Notes under the pieces: generated by a model | Seen by the model: only the letters and a program-made list of their open reading frames with translations | Databases searched by the model: none | What the model was told of the DNA's origin: nothing | Position numbers and translations under genes: made by a program | Part shown: positions 1-7,933 of the stretch, piece after piece | Position numbering within the stretch: position 1 is the first letter of the stretch | Layout of the letters: each line of letters starts with the position of its first letter | Source: Flavobacteriales bacterium | GTDB lineage: Bacteria > Bacteroidota > Bacteroidia > CAIKAF01 | Assembly (NCBI GenBank): GCA_025451295.1 | Contig: JANWKQ010000085.1 | Coordinates: 1-42,292, forward strand | Direction: 5' to 3' | DNA length: 42,292 nt

Positions 1-2197
1 CAAGATCTCTACGAACGCTTGGGTATTTGGGCAATGCGTTAAAAGAATTATGGACTGACGGAATATTTTCCAATACCACATCCCAGTTAAACTGAACATA
101 ATAAACCGGATACTTGATATCCATCAACTTTAACAGACCGGAATTTACTTCGCCATAAACAACCAACGGCTGTTGTGCATTCTTAAAACCGGCAACCTCA
201 TAACCAAGTCTAAAAAACGGATGTTTGGTTTTTACCGGTGTAGGATGAGGAATACCTAAAAGATCAAGCGATGTTTCCACCATTCCTTTGGCATGATAAA
301 AGTCAGCTGCCATTTCTTTCTCCGACCATGCTTCTTTGTTTATAGAACCAGAGATCCAAACGCCCAATCTATTTTGCTCCTGGTAACGATCCCTGAAAGC
401 GTCTGTTTTTTCATCCGAGAAAGAATAGGTCTTCCCGAATTCAAATATTTTAATGGATGATGACTTATGATTCAGATTATGAGCTACTACTTCCAGTCCA
501 CTATAGATAAATTCATTTCTTAAAATATCCAGTTCCGAGCTGATCGGGTTGAGAAGAGGGATCGCATTCGATGATACTTCGCCGTTTAGTTTCTCCTGGT
601 ATTTAGAATTGATCAATGAATTGGTAAGTATCTCGAAATAGCCGTTCCCAATCAAATGTTCAGCCACCTTCTTTTTTGGTGCAAGGCCCCCTTTATCGCC
701 ACTACCATAAAATACCGCGGTCAGTTTCGGATTGATCTCAATTTCATTGAATCCATAAATGCGAATGATCTCTTCGATCACATCCACATCCCTGGTGACG
801 TCTACTTTATAGGCAGGTATTCTTAACTGAAGTGTTTCGATGGATTCTTTTTCAATTTCAATACCTAGCGCTATCAGAATATTTTTTATTTTTTCTTTAG
901 GAATATCTATTCCCAGCAATAACCGTATCTTTTGATAATCCAGCGAAACAGTTTTGTTTTCAATCTTCACAGGATACACATCCATCATATCAGAAGCAAT
1001 CTTTGCACCACAGATCTCCACCAATAATTGAACTACCCTGGAAGCGGCAGTCAGCGTAATATTGGGATCTGTGCCCCTTTCAAATCTGAAAGAAGCATCT
1101 GTATGCAGACCATGGGCTTTGGCCGTTTTACGAATGGAAACCGGACTAAAATAAGCGGATTCTATAAATACGGTCTGTGTGGTTTCGGTTACACCTGATT
1201 CGATACCTCCAAACACCCCGGCTATACACATGGGTTTGGTGGTGGAGCAAATCATCAGATCATCGGCATTTAATTTTCGATCTATTCCGTCAAGTGTAAC
1301 AAAAGAAGTTTGATTCGCCACATTTTTTACAATCACTTTGCTTCCATCAATTTTTGACATGTCAAAAGCGTGAAGCGGATGTCCATATTCAAATTGAACA
1401 AAATTGGTAATGTCCACAACATTATTGATTGGGCGTAATCCCACCGCTAACAATTTATTTTGTAACCATTGTGGCGAGGGACCTACTTTTAAATCTGTTG
1501 CAACAATCCCGGAATACCTCGGACAAGCCTTGGTATTTTCAACAACCAGTTCTATCGGATGATCACTATCCTTTTTCAGAGCTGGAATTTTCGGATATAC
1601 GAGTGTTGCTGTTGAATCGGTGAGTCGCTGGTAAGCAACTACATCCCTGGCTACCCCAATATGTGAAGTAGCGTCACAACGATTTGGTGTAATATTCAGT
1701 TCAAGTGAAAAATCATTTTCAAGCTGAAAAAATTCGGCGGCATTTGTTCCGATTTTTGTTTCGGAAGGTAAAACCATGATCCCATCATGGGAGGTACCAA
1801 TGCCAATTTCATCTTCGGCACATATCATTCCCTGCGATTCAACACCTCTTATTTTCGATTTTTTTATTTCCAGTTTTTCACCACCGGGATACAGTGTTGT
1901 GCCCACAGTTGCGACCACCACTTTTTGTCCGGCGTCTACATTGGGAGCTCCACAAACGATCTGAAGTAATTCACCCGAACCAATATCAACCTTGGTAACT
2001 GATAAGCGATCCGCATCAGGATGTTTGGATTTTTCCTTCACCTCTCCGATCACCACACCTTTTAATCCTCCTTTGATGCTTTCAAAGAGTTCCACATCTT
2101 CCACCTCCAATCCAACATTGGTCAAAATTTCCTCAGCTTCTTCAACGGAAATTTTCTTTGATAAATAATCATTTAACCAATTCAGTGAAATCCTCAT
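1..2197 (-). CDS. pheT: Phenylalanine--tRNA ligase beta subunit, 3' end outside window
   Basis: This is the beta chain of the alpha2beta2 enzyme that charges tRNA-Phe in the cytoplasm. It is missing from the ORF track because its stop codon lies off the left edge. I translated it from the ATG at 2197 (MRISLNWLNDYLS), and 732 residues are visible. In order they show the N-terminal tRNA-binding OB fold (HPDADRLSVTKVDIG, about residues 40-150), the B3/B4 editing region with SLELNITPNRCD and GHPLHAFD, and the B5 and catalytic-like core with FRFERGTDPN. The start of the C-terminal anticodon-binding (FDX-ACB) domain appears at KYPSVRRDL. Bacterial PheT is about 800 residues, so roughly the last 70-80 are cut off. 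It is divergent from the Sua5-type gene at 2273. Identification is secure. Confidence 0.96.
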   Translation of the reverse strand, partial: MRISLNWLNDYLSKKISVEEAEEILTNVGLEVEDVELFESIKGGLKGVVIGEVKEKSKHPDADRLSVTKVDIGSGELLQIVCGAPNVDAGQKVVVATVGTTLYPGGEKLEIKKSKIRGVESQGMICAEDEIGIGTSHDGIMVLPSETKIGTNAAEFFQLENDFSLELNITPNRCDATSHIGVARDVVAYQRLTDSTATLVYPKIPALKKDSDHPIELVVENTKACPRYSGIVATDLKVGPSPQWLQNKLLAVGLRPINNVVDITNFVQFEYGHPLHAFDMSKIDGSKVIVKNVANQTSFVTLDGIDRKLNADDLMICSTTKPMCIAGVFGGIESGVTETTQTVFIESAYFSPVSIRKTAKAHGLHTDASFRFERGTDPNITLTAASRVVQLLVEICGAKIASDMMDVYPVKIENKTVSLDYQKIRLLLGIDIPKEKIKNILIALGIEIEKESIETLQLRIPAYKVDVTRDVDVIEEIIRIYGFNEIEINPKLTAVFYGSGDKGGLAPKKKVAEHLIGNGYFEILTNSLINSKYQEKLNGEVSSNAIPLLNPISSELDILRNEFIYSGLEVVAHNLNHKSSSIKIFEFGKTYSFSDEKTDAFRDRYQEQNRLGVWISGSINKEAWSEKEMAADFYHAKGMVETSLDLLGIPHPTPVKTKHPFFRLGYEVAGFKNAQQPLVVYGEVNSGLLKLMDIKYPVYYVQFNWDVVLENIPSVHNSFNALPKYPSVRRDL

Positions 2198-2232
2198 ATT
2201 ATTGTTAAAAAGCCCTGTTTTAAAAGGGAGGG

Positions 2233-2240
2233 TAAAGATA
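2233..2240 (-). promoter_or_regulatory. Candidate -7 box for pheT
   Basis: Read on the minus strand this is TATCTTTA, one mismatch from the Bacteroidota -7 consensus TAnnTTTG. It lies 35 bases upstream of the pheT ATG. No clear -33 TTTG was found. It sits back to back with the plus-strand box at 2260 in a 75-base divergent gap. Confidence 0.4.
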
Positions 2241-2259
2241 ATGTTTTCGGTTAAAATAT

Positions 2260-2267
2260 TACTTTTG
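2260..2267 (+). promoter_or_regulatory. -7 box (TACTTTTG) for the Sua5-type gene
   Basis: TACTTTTG matches the Bacteroidota -7 consensus TAnnTTTG exactly. Only five bases separate it from the ATG at 2273. Transcription starting at the usual distance would give a transcript with almost no 5' leader. Confidence 0.5.
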
Positions 2268-2272
2268 TTAGG

Positions 2273-3226
2273 ATGCAGGCATTAATTGATACTGACCTTG
2301 ATCTGGCCGCCCAGCTTTTAATTGATGGGCAATGTGTAGCGATCCCAACCGAAACCGTTTATGGATTGGCCGCCAATGCACTGGATAAAAGTGCCGCTGC
2401 TCAAATATTCAAGATCAAAGACAGGCCTGAGTTTGACCCATTGATTGTGCATGTGGATTCAATGCGGTCTGCCATGAAATGGGTAACCGATTTCCCCGAC
2501 AAAGCAGAAGTATTGGCCCGCAGATTCTGGCCCGGCCCCCTCACCCTCATCCTACCCAAACGAAAAGAGATTCCTTATGAGGTAACTTCTGGTCTTGAAA
2601 CCGTTGGATTAAGGGTGCCTTTGCATGATCTTACACTGCAACTATTAGAAATGCTTGATTTTCCATTGGCAGCACCCAGTGCCAACCCGTTTGGATATGT
2701 TTCTCCCACCAATGCTGACCACGTTTTCGATCAGCTTAGGGATAAGATCCCCTATATTCTTGATGGCGGTGAATCTCAGATTGGAATTGAGTCGACCATA
2801 GTTGGTTTTGAAGAAGGTATTCCGGTAATCTATAGGAAAGGGGCCGTAACCGAAGAAATGATCGCCGAAGTTTGTGGTGATGTTCGTACCCAGGACCATA
2901 GCATATCCAATCCTAAGGCACCCGGTATGTTAACCTCCCACTATTCACCTCATGCGGATGTGGAGATCATTACCCGTTTTATTCGTCAGGTTAGAGATAA
3001 CGAAGGGTATATTGCATGGAAAGAGCTTCCTAAAGGAATGGAAGTAAAAAATAAATTTATTCTCTCACCTACAGGTGATTTGTACGAAGCAGCCCGCAGA
3101 CTGTATGCCGGTTTGAGATTGCTGGATAGAAAAGGTCTGGTCAGAATTTTTATCGAGCTGGTACCCGAAGCTGGTATTGGTGCTTCAGTGAATGATCGGA
3201 TCCGCAGATCGGCAGCCGAAAAATAA
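2273..3226 (+). CDS. L-threonylcarbamoyladenylate synthase, Sua5/YwlC/TsaC family
   Basis: This enzyme makes threonylcarbamoyl-AMP from threonine, bicarbonate and ATP. It is the first step of t6A37 modification of ANN-decoding tRNAs. The 317-residue length fits the long Sua5 form rather than the short TsaC form of about 190. The YrdC domain spans about residues 10-200 and shows IPTETVYGLAANA, KDRPEFDPLIVHV, the SANPFGYVSPT loop and IESTIVGF. A linker with PGMLTSHYSPH then leads into the C-terminal Sua5 domain. The ATG at 2273 begins just ahead of the conserved N-terminal helix, and no better upstream start exists. A glycosyltransferase gene follows after four bases, so the two are probably co-transcribed. 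Confidence is high. Confidence 0.93.
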   Translation: MQALIDTDLDLAAQLLIDGQCVAIPTETVYGLAANALDKSAAAQIFKIKDRPEFDPLIVHVDSMRSAMKWVTDFPDKAEVLARRFWPGPLTLILPKRKEIPYEVTSGLETVGLRVPLHDLTLQLLEMLDFPLAAPSANPFGYVSPTNADHVFDQLRDKIPYILDGGESQIGIESTIVGFEEGIPVIYRKGAVTEEMIAEVCGDVRTQDHSISNPKAPGMLTSHYSPHADVEIITRFIRQVRDNEGYIAWKELPKGMEVKNKFILSPTGDLYEAARRLYAGLRLLDRKGLVRIFIELVPEAGIGASVNDRIRRSAAEK

Positions 3227-3230
3227 TGCT

Positions 3231-3989
3231 ATGCAAAAGTTATCCGTCGCCATTATTACACTCAACGAAGAAGCGAATATAGCTGCTTGCATTGCTGGTG
3301 TAAAGAAAATAGCGGATGAGATCATTGTCGTTGATTCAGGTTCTTCTGATAAAACCGTAAAAATTGCAACTGAACTTGGTGCAAAATGCATCCAGCATAC
3401 GTTTGAAGGTTATGTGCAACAAAAGAATCTTGCTTTGCTTGAATGTTCGAATGAATACGTCCTTTCCTTAGATGCGGATGAAAGGTTAGAGGATAAGTCC
3501 GTACAAGAAGTATTGGAGCAAAAGGAAAAAGATTTTCCACACGACGGATATATTTTTCGCAGAACCGGTTTTATCGGTACCACCCATATCAAATACGGCT
3601 CCTGGAATCCGGATAAAAAACTACGTCTGGTAAAAAAAGAGATGGCGATCTGGCAGGGAAAAGGGGTTCATGAGAGCTTATTTGTAAACTCTACTAATAT
3701 ATATACGCTGAAAGGAAAAATACTTCACTACAGCTATAAAAATACGAATGAATTGTTGGAAAGAACCAAAAAATATGCTGAATTGGCGGCACAGCACCTA
3801 CACTCCGAAGGAAAAAAAATATCTCCTTTAATGATCTATCTCAAAGCATGGATGAGATTCGTTAAACATTATTTTATCAAATTGGGTTTTCTTGATGGGT
3901 CACTTGGTTGGAAGATCGGGAAACAGCAGTATTGTGAGGCACTATGGAAGTACCGGGGTCTCTATTCTTTGAGTAAAAAACAATCTTAA
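3231..3989 (+). CDS. Family 2 glycosyltransferase, LPS core type (WaaE/KdtX-like)
   Basis: This is a cytoplasmic inverting GT-A enzyme that probably adds a sugar to LPS core or another envelope glycan. The first 100 residues carry the GT2 pattern: VAIITLNEEANIAACI, then IIVVDSGSSDKT for nucleotide-sugar binding, then LSLDADERL supplying the DxD-type metal site. The C-terminal half has basic residues and a hydrophobic stretch (MRFVKHYFIKLG) that could touch the membrane. The ORF track starts at 3192, inside the previous gene. I prefer the ATG at 3231 (MQKLSVAIITLNEE), which puts the first beta strand at the terminus as is usual, giving 252 residues. It lies four bases after the Sua5-type gene. 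Donor and acceptor cannot be read from sequence. Confidence 0.87.
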   Translation: MQKLSVAIITLNEEANIAACIAGVKKIADEIIVVDSGSSDKTVKIATELGAKCIQHTFEGYVQQKNLALLECSNEYVLSLDADERLEDKSVQEVLEQKEKDFPHDGYIFRRTGFIGTTHIKYGSWNPDKKLRLVKKEMAIWQGKGVHESLFVNSTNIYTLKGKILHYSYKNTNELLERTKKYAELAAQHLHSEGKKISPLMIYLKAWMRFVKHYFIKLGFLDGSLGWKIGKQQYCEALWKYRGLYSLSKKQS

Positions 3990-4113
3990 ACCCTCGTTTA
4001 TTCTTCTAAATCTGTGTTCTCAATACTTCATTGATAAGAATGTTAATCATCAAAATTACTCTGCATGCATAACCTTATAATAGCCTTTTCCGTCTCTTTT
4101 TCAATAATGTATA

Positions 4114-4121
4114 TACCTTTG
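4114..4121 (+). promoter_or_regulatory. -7 box (TACCTTTG) for the malic enzyme gene
   Basis: TACCTTTG is an exact TAnnTTTG match, 18 bases ahead of the ATG at 4140. It lies in a 150-base gap after the glycosyltransferase that otherwise holds no recognisable feature. No convincing -33 TTTG was seen. Confidence 0.55.
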
Positions 4122-4139
4122 CACACTTAAGATTTAGAT

Positions 4140-5330
4140 ATGGATTATTTTGAACAGTCTCTTTTCCTTCATGAAAAGCTCCGCGGTAAGATCCGCATTC
4201 AACCCAAAATGGATATTCAAAGCAAGGAAGACCTTGCCCTCCTATACTCTCCCGGCGTAGCCGAGCCTTGTTTACGCATTGCCGAAAATCCGAATGATGT
4301 ATGGAAGTATACCATTAAAAGAAATACAGTCGCAGTTATCTCCGATGGTAGCGCTGTACTCGGACTAGGGAATATTGGTGCCCTGGCATCCATTCCTGTG
4401 ATGGAAGGTAAGGCTATGCTTTTCAAAAAATTTGCCGGCATTGATGCGTTTCCGATTTGTATTGATACACAGGATACCGAAAAAATAATTGAGACCATTA
4501 AATTTATCTCTCCCATTTTTGGAGGAATAAATCTGGAAGATATATCAGCCCCCCGTTGTTTCGAAGTGGAAGATCGTCTGCAGGATCTTGGAATTCCTGT
4601 TTTTCATGATGATCAACATGGTACAGCCGTAGTTGTGTTGGCGGGTATAATTAATTCATGCAAAATTTTAGGTCGTGAAATAAAAGATCTCAAAATTGTG
4701 ATCAATGGCGCCGGTGCTGCCGGTATCGCCATTGCTAAACTTCTGCGAAGCGCCACTTCCGGTGAGTCCAATGATCCGGCCATTGCGGTTAAAGAAGTTA
4801 TTTTATGTGACACGAAAGGAATCGTACATAAAGATCGTGATGATCTGAATGATACCAAAAGAGGAATTCTTAGCTGGACCAATCCAAATAATCATCATGG
4901 AACAGTGCAGGATGCATTGAAAAATGCCGATGTGTTTATTGGTGTAAGTCAGGCCAATTTATTAACGGCTGATGATATTCGCACCATGAATAAAGATGCC
5001 ATCATTTTCGCATTGGCTAATCCTGTTCCGGAAATTATGCCCGATGAAGCAACCAAGGGTGGTGCTGCCATTGTTGGTACAGGCAGATCCGATCTTCCTA
5101 ACCAGATCAACAATGTACTGGCCTTCCCCGGAATTTTCAGAGGTGCATTGGATGGTAAAGCAAAAAGAATTACCACCGCCATGAAGTTGGCTGCCGCTTA
5201 TGCGATCGCAGAAAGTGTATATAACATGGCCCGTGATAAGGTAGTACCTTCTACTTTAAATTTACGAGTGGCACACGAAGTAGCCCTGGCTGTTCAGGAT
5301 GCTATTAAAGACGAAGATCGTTTGTTTTAA
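4140..5330 (+). CDS. NAD(P)-dependent malic enzyme, short form without phosphotransacetylase domain
   Basis: This enzyme oxidatively decarboxylates malate to pyruvate with NAD(P)+ and a divalent metal, linking the TCA cycle with pyruvate and NADPH supply. The malic N-terminal domain shows ALLYSPGVAEPC (catalytic Tyr), SDGSAVLGLGNIG and EGKAMLFKKFAGIDAFP (catalytic Lys). The metal and substrate motif VFHDDQHGTAVV follows. The Rossmann domain has VINGAGAAGIAIAKLL, and IFALANPVPEIMPDEA and RSDLPNQINNVLAFPGIFRG come later. At 396 residues it lacks the phosphotransacetylase-like tail of MaeB proteins (about 750 residues). Cofactor preference is not decidable here. It is preceded by its own promoter and appears monocistronic. 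Confidence 0.94.
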   Translation: MDYFEQSLFLHEKLRGKIRIQPKMDIQSKEDLALLYSPGVAEPCLRIAENPNDVWKYTIKRNTVAVISDGSAVLGLGNIGALASIPVMEGKAMLFKKFAGIDAFPICIDTQDTEKIIETIKFISPIFGGINLEDISAPRCFEVEDRLQDLGIPVFHDDQHGTAVVVLAGIINSCKILGREIKDLKIVINGAGAAGIAIAKLLRSATSGESNDPAIAVKEVILCDTKGIVHKDRDDLNDTKRGILSWTNPNNHHGTVQDALKNADVFIGVSQANLLTADDIRTMNKDAIIFALANPVPEIMPDEATKGGAAIVGTGRSDLPNQINNVLAFPGIFRGALDGKAKRITTAMKLAAAYAIAESVYNMARDKVVPSTLNLRVAHEVALAVQDAIKDEDRLF

Positions 5331-5388
5331 TTCCCTCCCCTTTAAGGTTTTTTGAGGAGACGTGGCACAGCACGTCCTTACTATTCCT

Positions 5389-5396
5389 TATCTTTG
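5389..5396 (+). promoter_or_regulatory. -7 box (TATCTTTG) abutting the lipoprotein start
   Basis: TATCTTTG is an exact TAnnTTTG match that ends four bases before the ATG at 5401. It argues for the 5401 start over the ORF-track start at 5362, because the box lies inside that longer reading. The predicted transcript would be almost leaderless. Confidence 0.5.
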
Positions 5397-5400
5397 TTTT

Positions 5401-5817
5401 ATGAAATTTAAATTTGTTTTCTTCCTTCTCCTCCTTCTTTCTGCCTGTACACCAGGACCCAAAAATCCGGGACCCGGTATGAATTATTTTTCCGGAAATT
5501 TTGATCTGGCCATTGAAGAAGCAACCAAACAAAACAAACCTGTTTTTATTTACGGCTATACGGATTGGTGTGGATACTGCAAAAAGATGAACAAATCTAC
5601 TTTCCAGGAAAAAGAGGTGAATGAATATATGAATGCGAATTATATCAACCTCTCCTATGATATGGAGAAAGGTGACGGCACCTATATTGCCGGTAAATTC
5701 GGACTGAAATCTTATCCTGCATATGTGATCCTCAATAGTAAGGGGGAATTGGGGGGCATTCGTTTTGGTTTTATGGATGTTCAAAAATTTCTGGGGTGGG
5801 TAAAAAATAAACCCTGA
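5401..5817 (+). CDS. Thioredoxin-fold lipoprotein with CGYC active site
   Basis: This is a predicted envelope disulfide or thiol protein. Starting at 5401, the N-terminus MKFKFVFFLLLLLSAC is a lipoprotein signal with lipobox LSAC, so the mature protein is probably lipid-anchored outside the inner membrane. The 138-residue protein has a thioredoxin-like domain with YTDWCGYCKKMNKSTF, the redox pair being Cys57 and Cys60. It continues with NEYMNANYINLSYDME and the cis-Pro region LKSYPAYVILNSKGE. It resembles the thioredoxin_7/DUF255-like group of short periplasmic thioredoxins. The ORF-track start at 5362 would bury the signal peptide behind 13 residues. The stop codon overlaps an inverted repeat at 5813. 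The redox partner is unknown. Confidence 0.85.
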   Translation: MKFKFVFFLLLLLSACTPGPKNPGPGMNYFSGNFDLAIEEATKQNKPVFIYGYTDWCGYCKKMNKSTFQEKEVNEYMNANYINLSYDMEKGDGTYIAGKFGLKSYPAYVILNSKGELGGIRFGFMDVQKFLGWVKNKP

Positions 5818-5915
5818 CGGGTCAGGTGGCGAAGGCCTGCAGGGCGGAGAGGCGCAGCCCGCAGCTACCCCGAGGAACGAGGGGTACCAGGGCAGCCTGA
5901 AGGAGCCGCCTGCAT
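5813..5915. repeat. GC-rich intergenic island with inverted repeats
   Basis: About 100 bases of strikingly GC-rich DNA lie between two AT-rich genes. The island opens with the near-perfect palindrome CCTGAC-GG-GTCAGG (5813-5826), which overlaps the stop codon of the lipoprotein gene. It then forms an imperfect cruciform: outer arms GCAGGGCGG (5839-5847) and CCGCCTGC (5906-5913), inner arms TACCCC (5866-5871) and GGGGTA (5881-5886), and a 9-base loop. No T-tract follows, so it is a poor intrinsic terminator. No coding frame is convincing. It looks like a REP/MITE-type dispersed element or a structured RNA segment, but copy number cannot be judged from one window. Confidence 0.6.
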
Positions 5916-5929
5916 CAAAAACAAAAACT

Positions 5930-5937
5930 TATCTTTG
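5930..5937 (+). promoter_or_regulatory. -7 box (TATCTTTG) for the phosphohexomutase gene
   Basis: TATCTTTG is an exact match to TAnnTTTG, 21 bases before the ATG at 5959. It lies just beyond the GC-rich island, so the -33 region falls at the island's edge. Confidence 0.5.
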
Positions 5938-5958
5938 TATCCATTAGTTTTTTAAGGT

Positions 5959-7353
5959 ATGTACAAAATTCAATTCGGGACCGACGGTTGGAGAGCCCTC
6001 ATCGCTAAAGATTTTACGGTTGACAATGTAAAAAGAGTAACTGATGCCGTAAGTGAATGGCTACTCGAAAGAAATGACACTCCTTCCATAGTGATCGGTC
6101 ACGATTGCCGGTTTGCAGGGAAATTATTTTTAGAAGAAGCATCCCGTGTTTTTATCGCCAACGGAATTAAAGTTTATTATAGTGATGTTTTTGTGAGTAC
6201 TCCGATGGTATCACTCGGAACGCTGAGAAAAAAAGCGGATTTGGGTATTGTGATCACCGCATCCCATAATCCACCAGAATATAGCGGATATAAACTAAAA
6301 GGAAGTTTTGGTGGTCCTTTGCTACCGGAAGACATTGGAGATATTGAAAAGATCATTCCGAATGAAATTCCGGATGCTTCACATATTTCATTGGAAAACA
6401 ATAACCTGTTCGAAAAGGTTGATCTACGAAAAATGTACATTGATCATGTAAAGGCGTCTTTTGATCTGGAGGCTATTTACAATTCGGATTTTCAATGGGG
6501 ATATGATGCGATGTATGGCGCCGGTATGGCAGTTATGAATGACCTTTTCCCGGAAATAGAATTATTGCATTGCAATGAAAATCCCGGATTTAAAGGAACT
6601 GCACCAGAGCCCATTTTAAGGAACCTGCAGGAGTTTGCCGATTTTATTAAAATATCGGAGGCCATCGATTGTGGATTGGCCACTGATGGTGATGCGGATC
6701 GAATCGGTTTGTTTGATGCCAAAGGAAATTTTATTGATTCCCACCACATTATTTTATTGTTGATCCATTATCTGGTAAAATATAAAAATCAAAAAGGTAA
6801 AGTGGTAACCGCTTTCTCCACCACAGAAAAAATTTCCAAACTATGTAAACATTATGGTCTGGAACAAACCACCACAAAAATAGGATTCAAATATATTACG
6901 GGTTATATTCTCAATGAAGATGTATTGTTGGGTGGCGAGGAATCAGGAGGTATTGCGATCAAAGGCCATATTCCTGAACGTGATGGGATCTGGATGGGAC
7001 TTATCATCTGGGAATTTATGGCGAAGACCGGAAAAACACTTGAACAACTGATCGAAGAAGTCTACGAAATTGTGGGCTCATTTAAATACAACCGGAACGA
7101 TCTGCACATCACAGAAGAACTTAAACAACGTGTACTTGAAAAATGTAAAGCTGGTGTTACTTCCTTTGGTGATTATAAAGTTTTAAGGTCAGAAAATATT
7201 GATGGATTCAAATATCATTTCGAAAATGATCAATGGTTGCTTATCAGGGCTTCAGGCACTGAGCCAGTGTTGCGGGTATATGCAGAAAGTAAAGATGAAG
7301 AATCCGTAAAAAAACTACTTAATACGGCGACCGAGGCTGTTCTTCAATTCTAA
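5959..7353 (+). CDS. Phosphoglucomutase/phosphomannomutase family protein
   Basis: This is an alpha-D-phosphohexomutase that interconverts hexose 1- and 6-phosphates and feeds nucleotide-sugar synthesis. All four family signatures are present in order over 464 residues. They are the phosphoserine loop ITASHNPPEYSGYK (about 93-106), the Mg2+ loop ATDGDADRIGLFD (about 240), the sugar-binding loop LLGGEESGGIAIKGH (about 325), and the phosphate-binding loop RASGTEPVLRVYAESKDE near the C-terminus. The start MYKIQFGTDGWRALI is canonical. Whether it prefers glucose, mannose or glucosamine cannot be told, although the GTDGWR opening is seen in PGM/PMM-like rather than GlmM (GTDGIR) proteins. It stands alone with its own promoter and a terminator. 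Confidence 0.93.
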   Translation: MYKIQFGTDGWRALIAKDFTVDNVKRVTDAVSEWLLERNDTPSIVIGHDCRFAGKLFLEEASRVFIANGIKVYYSDVFVSTPMVSLGTLRKKADLGIVITASHNPPEYSGYKLKGSFGGPLLPEDIGDIEKIIPNEIPDASHISLENNNLFEKVDLRKMYIDHVKASFDLEAIYNSDFQWGYDAMYGAGMAVMNDLFPEIELLHCNENPGFKGTAPEPILRNLQEFADFIKISEAIDCGLATDGDADRIGLFDAKGNFIDSHHIILLLIHYLVKYKNQKGKVVTAFSTTEKISKLCKHYGLEQTTTKIGFKYITGYILNEDVLLGGEESGGIAIKGHIPERDGIWMGLIIWEFMAKTGKTLEQLIEEVYEIVGSFKYNRNDLHITEELKQRVLEKCKAGVTSFGDYKVLRSENIDGFKYHFENDQWLLIRASGTEPVLRVYAESKDEESVKKLLNTATEAVLQF

Positions 7354-7390
7354 AAAAAAGGAAGAGACCCATTGTCCCTTCCCTTTTCTT
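7353..7390 (+). terminator. Terminator between convergent phosphohexomutase and hsp20 genes
   Basis: AAAAGGAAGAGAC-CCATT-GTCCCTTCCCTTTT forms a stem with minor mismatches and ends in a pyrimidine/T-rich run. A-rich DNA lies on the other side, so it could act in both directions between the convergent genes. Confidence 0.6.
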
Positions 7391-7413
7391 AACTAACCAA
7401 GAGAAAACGCTAT

Positions 7414-7839
7414 TTATTGAATCGGTACTTCTTTCTTCACTGATTCACTTCCGGGTTTAACGGAAAGACTCAATTGCAATACACCCGCTTCATACTTAGC
7501 TGAGATGTTTTCAAGATCGATGCTATCATCCACCTTAAAAACCCTTTTGAAGCTGCCACGACTATATTCTCTGCGAACCCATTCTAGATTCGAGGTATCT
7601 TCCGTCGGCTTATAGTTGATGGATAATTCATTCCCTTCAACTTCGATGTGAAAGTTCTCCTTTACTCTTCCCGGCGCAAAAAGAAGCAATTCATATGTTT
7701 TTTCAGTTTTATAAATACTAACCGGTGCCCTGAAAACTGATGAAAAGGATCTACCGAACTGTTCTCCATAGTGAGAACCATACCTGTGAGGTCCGCAGCC
7801 TGCTGCAGTTCCTCTTTCTGTTGAACATGTGTTATACAT
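7414..7839 (-). CDS. Small heat shock protein, Hsp20/alpha-crystallin family
   Basis: This is an ATP-independent cytoplasmic holdase that keeps unfolding proteins soluble. The protein is 141 residues. An unusual N-terminal segment of about 35 residues is rich in Gly, His and Cys (TAAGCGPHRYGSHYG). The alpha-crystallin domain then runs from about residue 38 to the end. It includes SIYKTEKTYELLLFAPGRV, FHIEVEGNELSINYK, the REYSRGSFKRVFKV strand, and the signature YEAGVLQLSLSV. The usual C-terminal IxI anchor is present only as VPIQ. No good promoter lies just upstream. The two small minus-strand genes at 7934 and 8176 may be co-transcribed with it across a hairpin pair. Confidence 0.9.
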   Translation of the reverse strand: MYNTCSTERGTAAGCGPHRYGSHYGEQFGRSFSSVFRAPVSIYKTEKTYELLLFAPGRVKENFHIEVEGNELSINYKPTEDTSNLEWVRREYSRGSFKRVFKVDDSIDLENISAKYEAGVLQLSLSVKPGSESVKKEVPIQ

Positions 7840-7867
7840 AATTTTTATTTCTGTGATTTATATAATC

Positions 7868-7930
7868 GGGGCTTAAGCCCCTGTTGATTTCAGGGTGTTA
7901 AGTACCCCGACCTGAAGGTCGGGGTTTTAC
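7868..7930. repeat. Paired GC-rich hairpins, REP-like
   Basis: There are two palindromes 23 bases apart. One is the perfect GGGGCTTAAGCCCC (7868-7881). The other is a perfect eight-pair stem, CCCCGACC-TGAA-GGTCGGGG (7905-7924), extended by flanking GGTGT and ACACC. The plus strand continues with TTTTAC, so the second hairpin could terminate plus-strand transcripts. Neighbouring genes are on the minus strand, where no T-run follows it. Paired short hairpins of this kind resemble REP elements mobilised by RAYT transposases. No such transposase lies in the window. Confidence 0.6.
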
Positions 7931-7933
7931 ACC

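Noticed and set aside
1429-1969. Three short plus-strand ORFs
   Set aside because: All are antisense shadows of pheT, which is missing from the ORF track only because it has no stop in the window.
5305-5784. 159-residue minus-strand ORF
   Set aside because: It is antisense to the thioredoxin-like lipoprotein gene, which has a signal peptide and CGYC motif.
7905-7924. Hairpin as the terminator of the 77-residue protein gene
   Set aside because: On that gene's strand no T-run follows. The T-run is on the opposite side, so a repeat element is the safer call.
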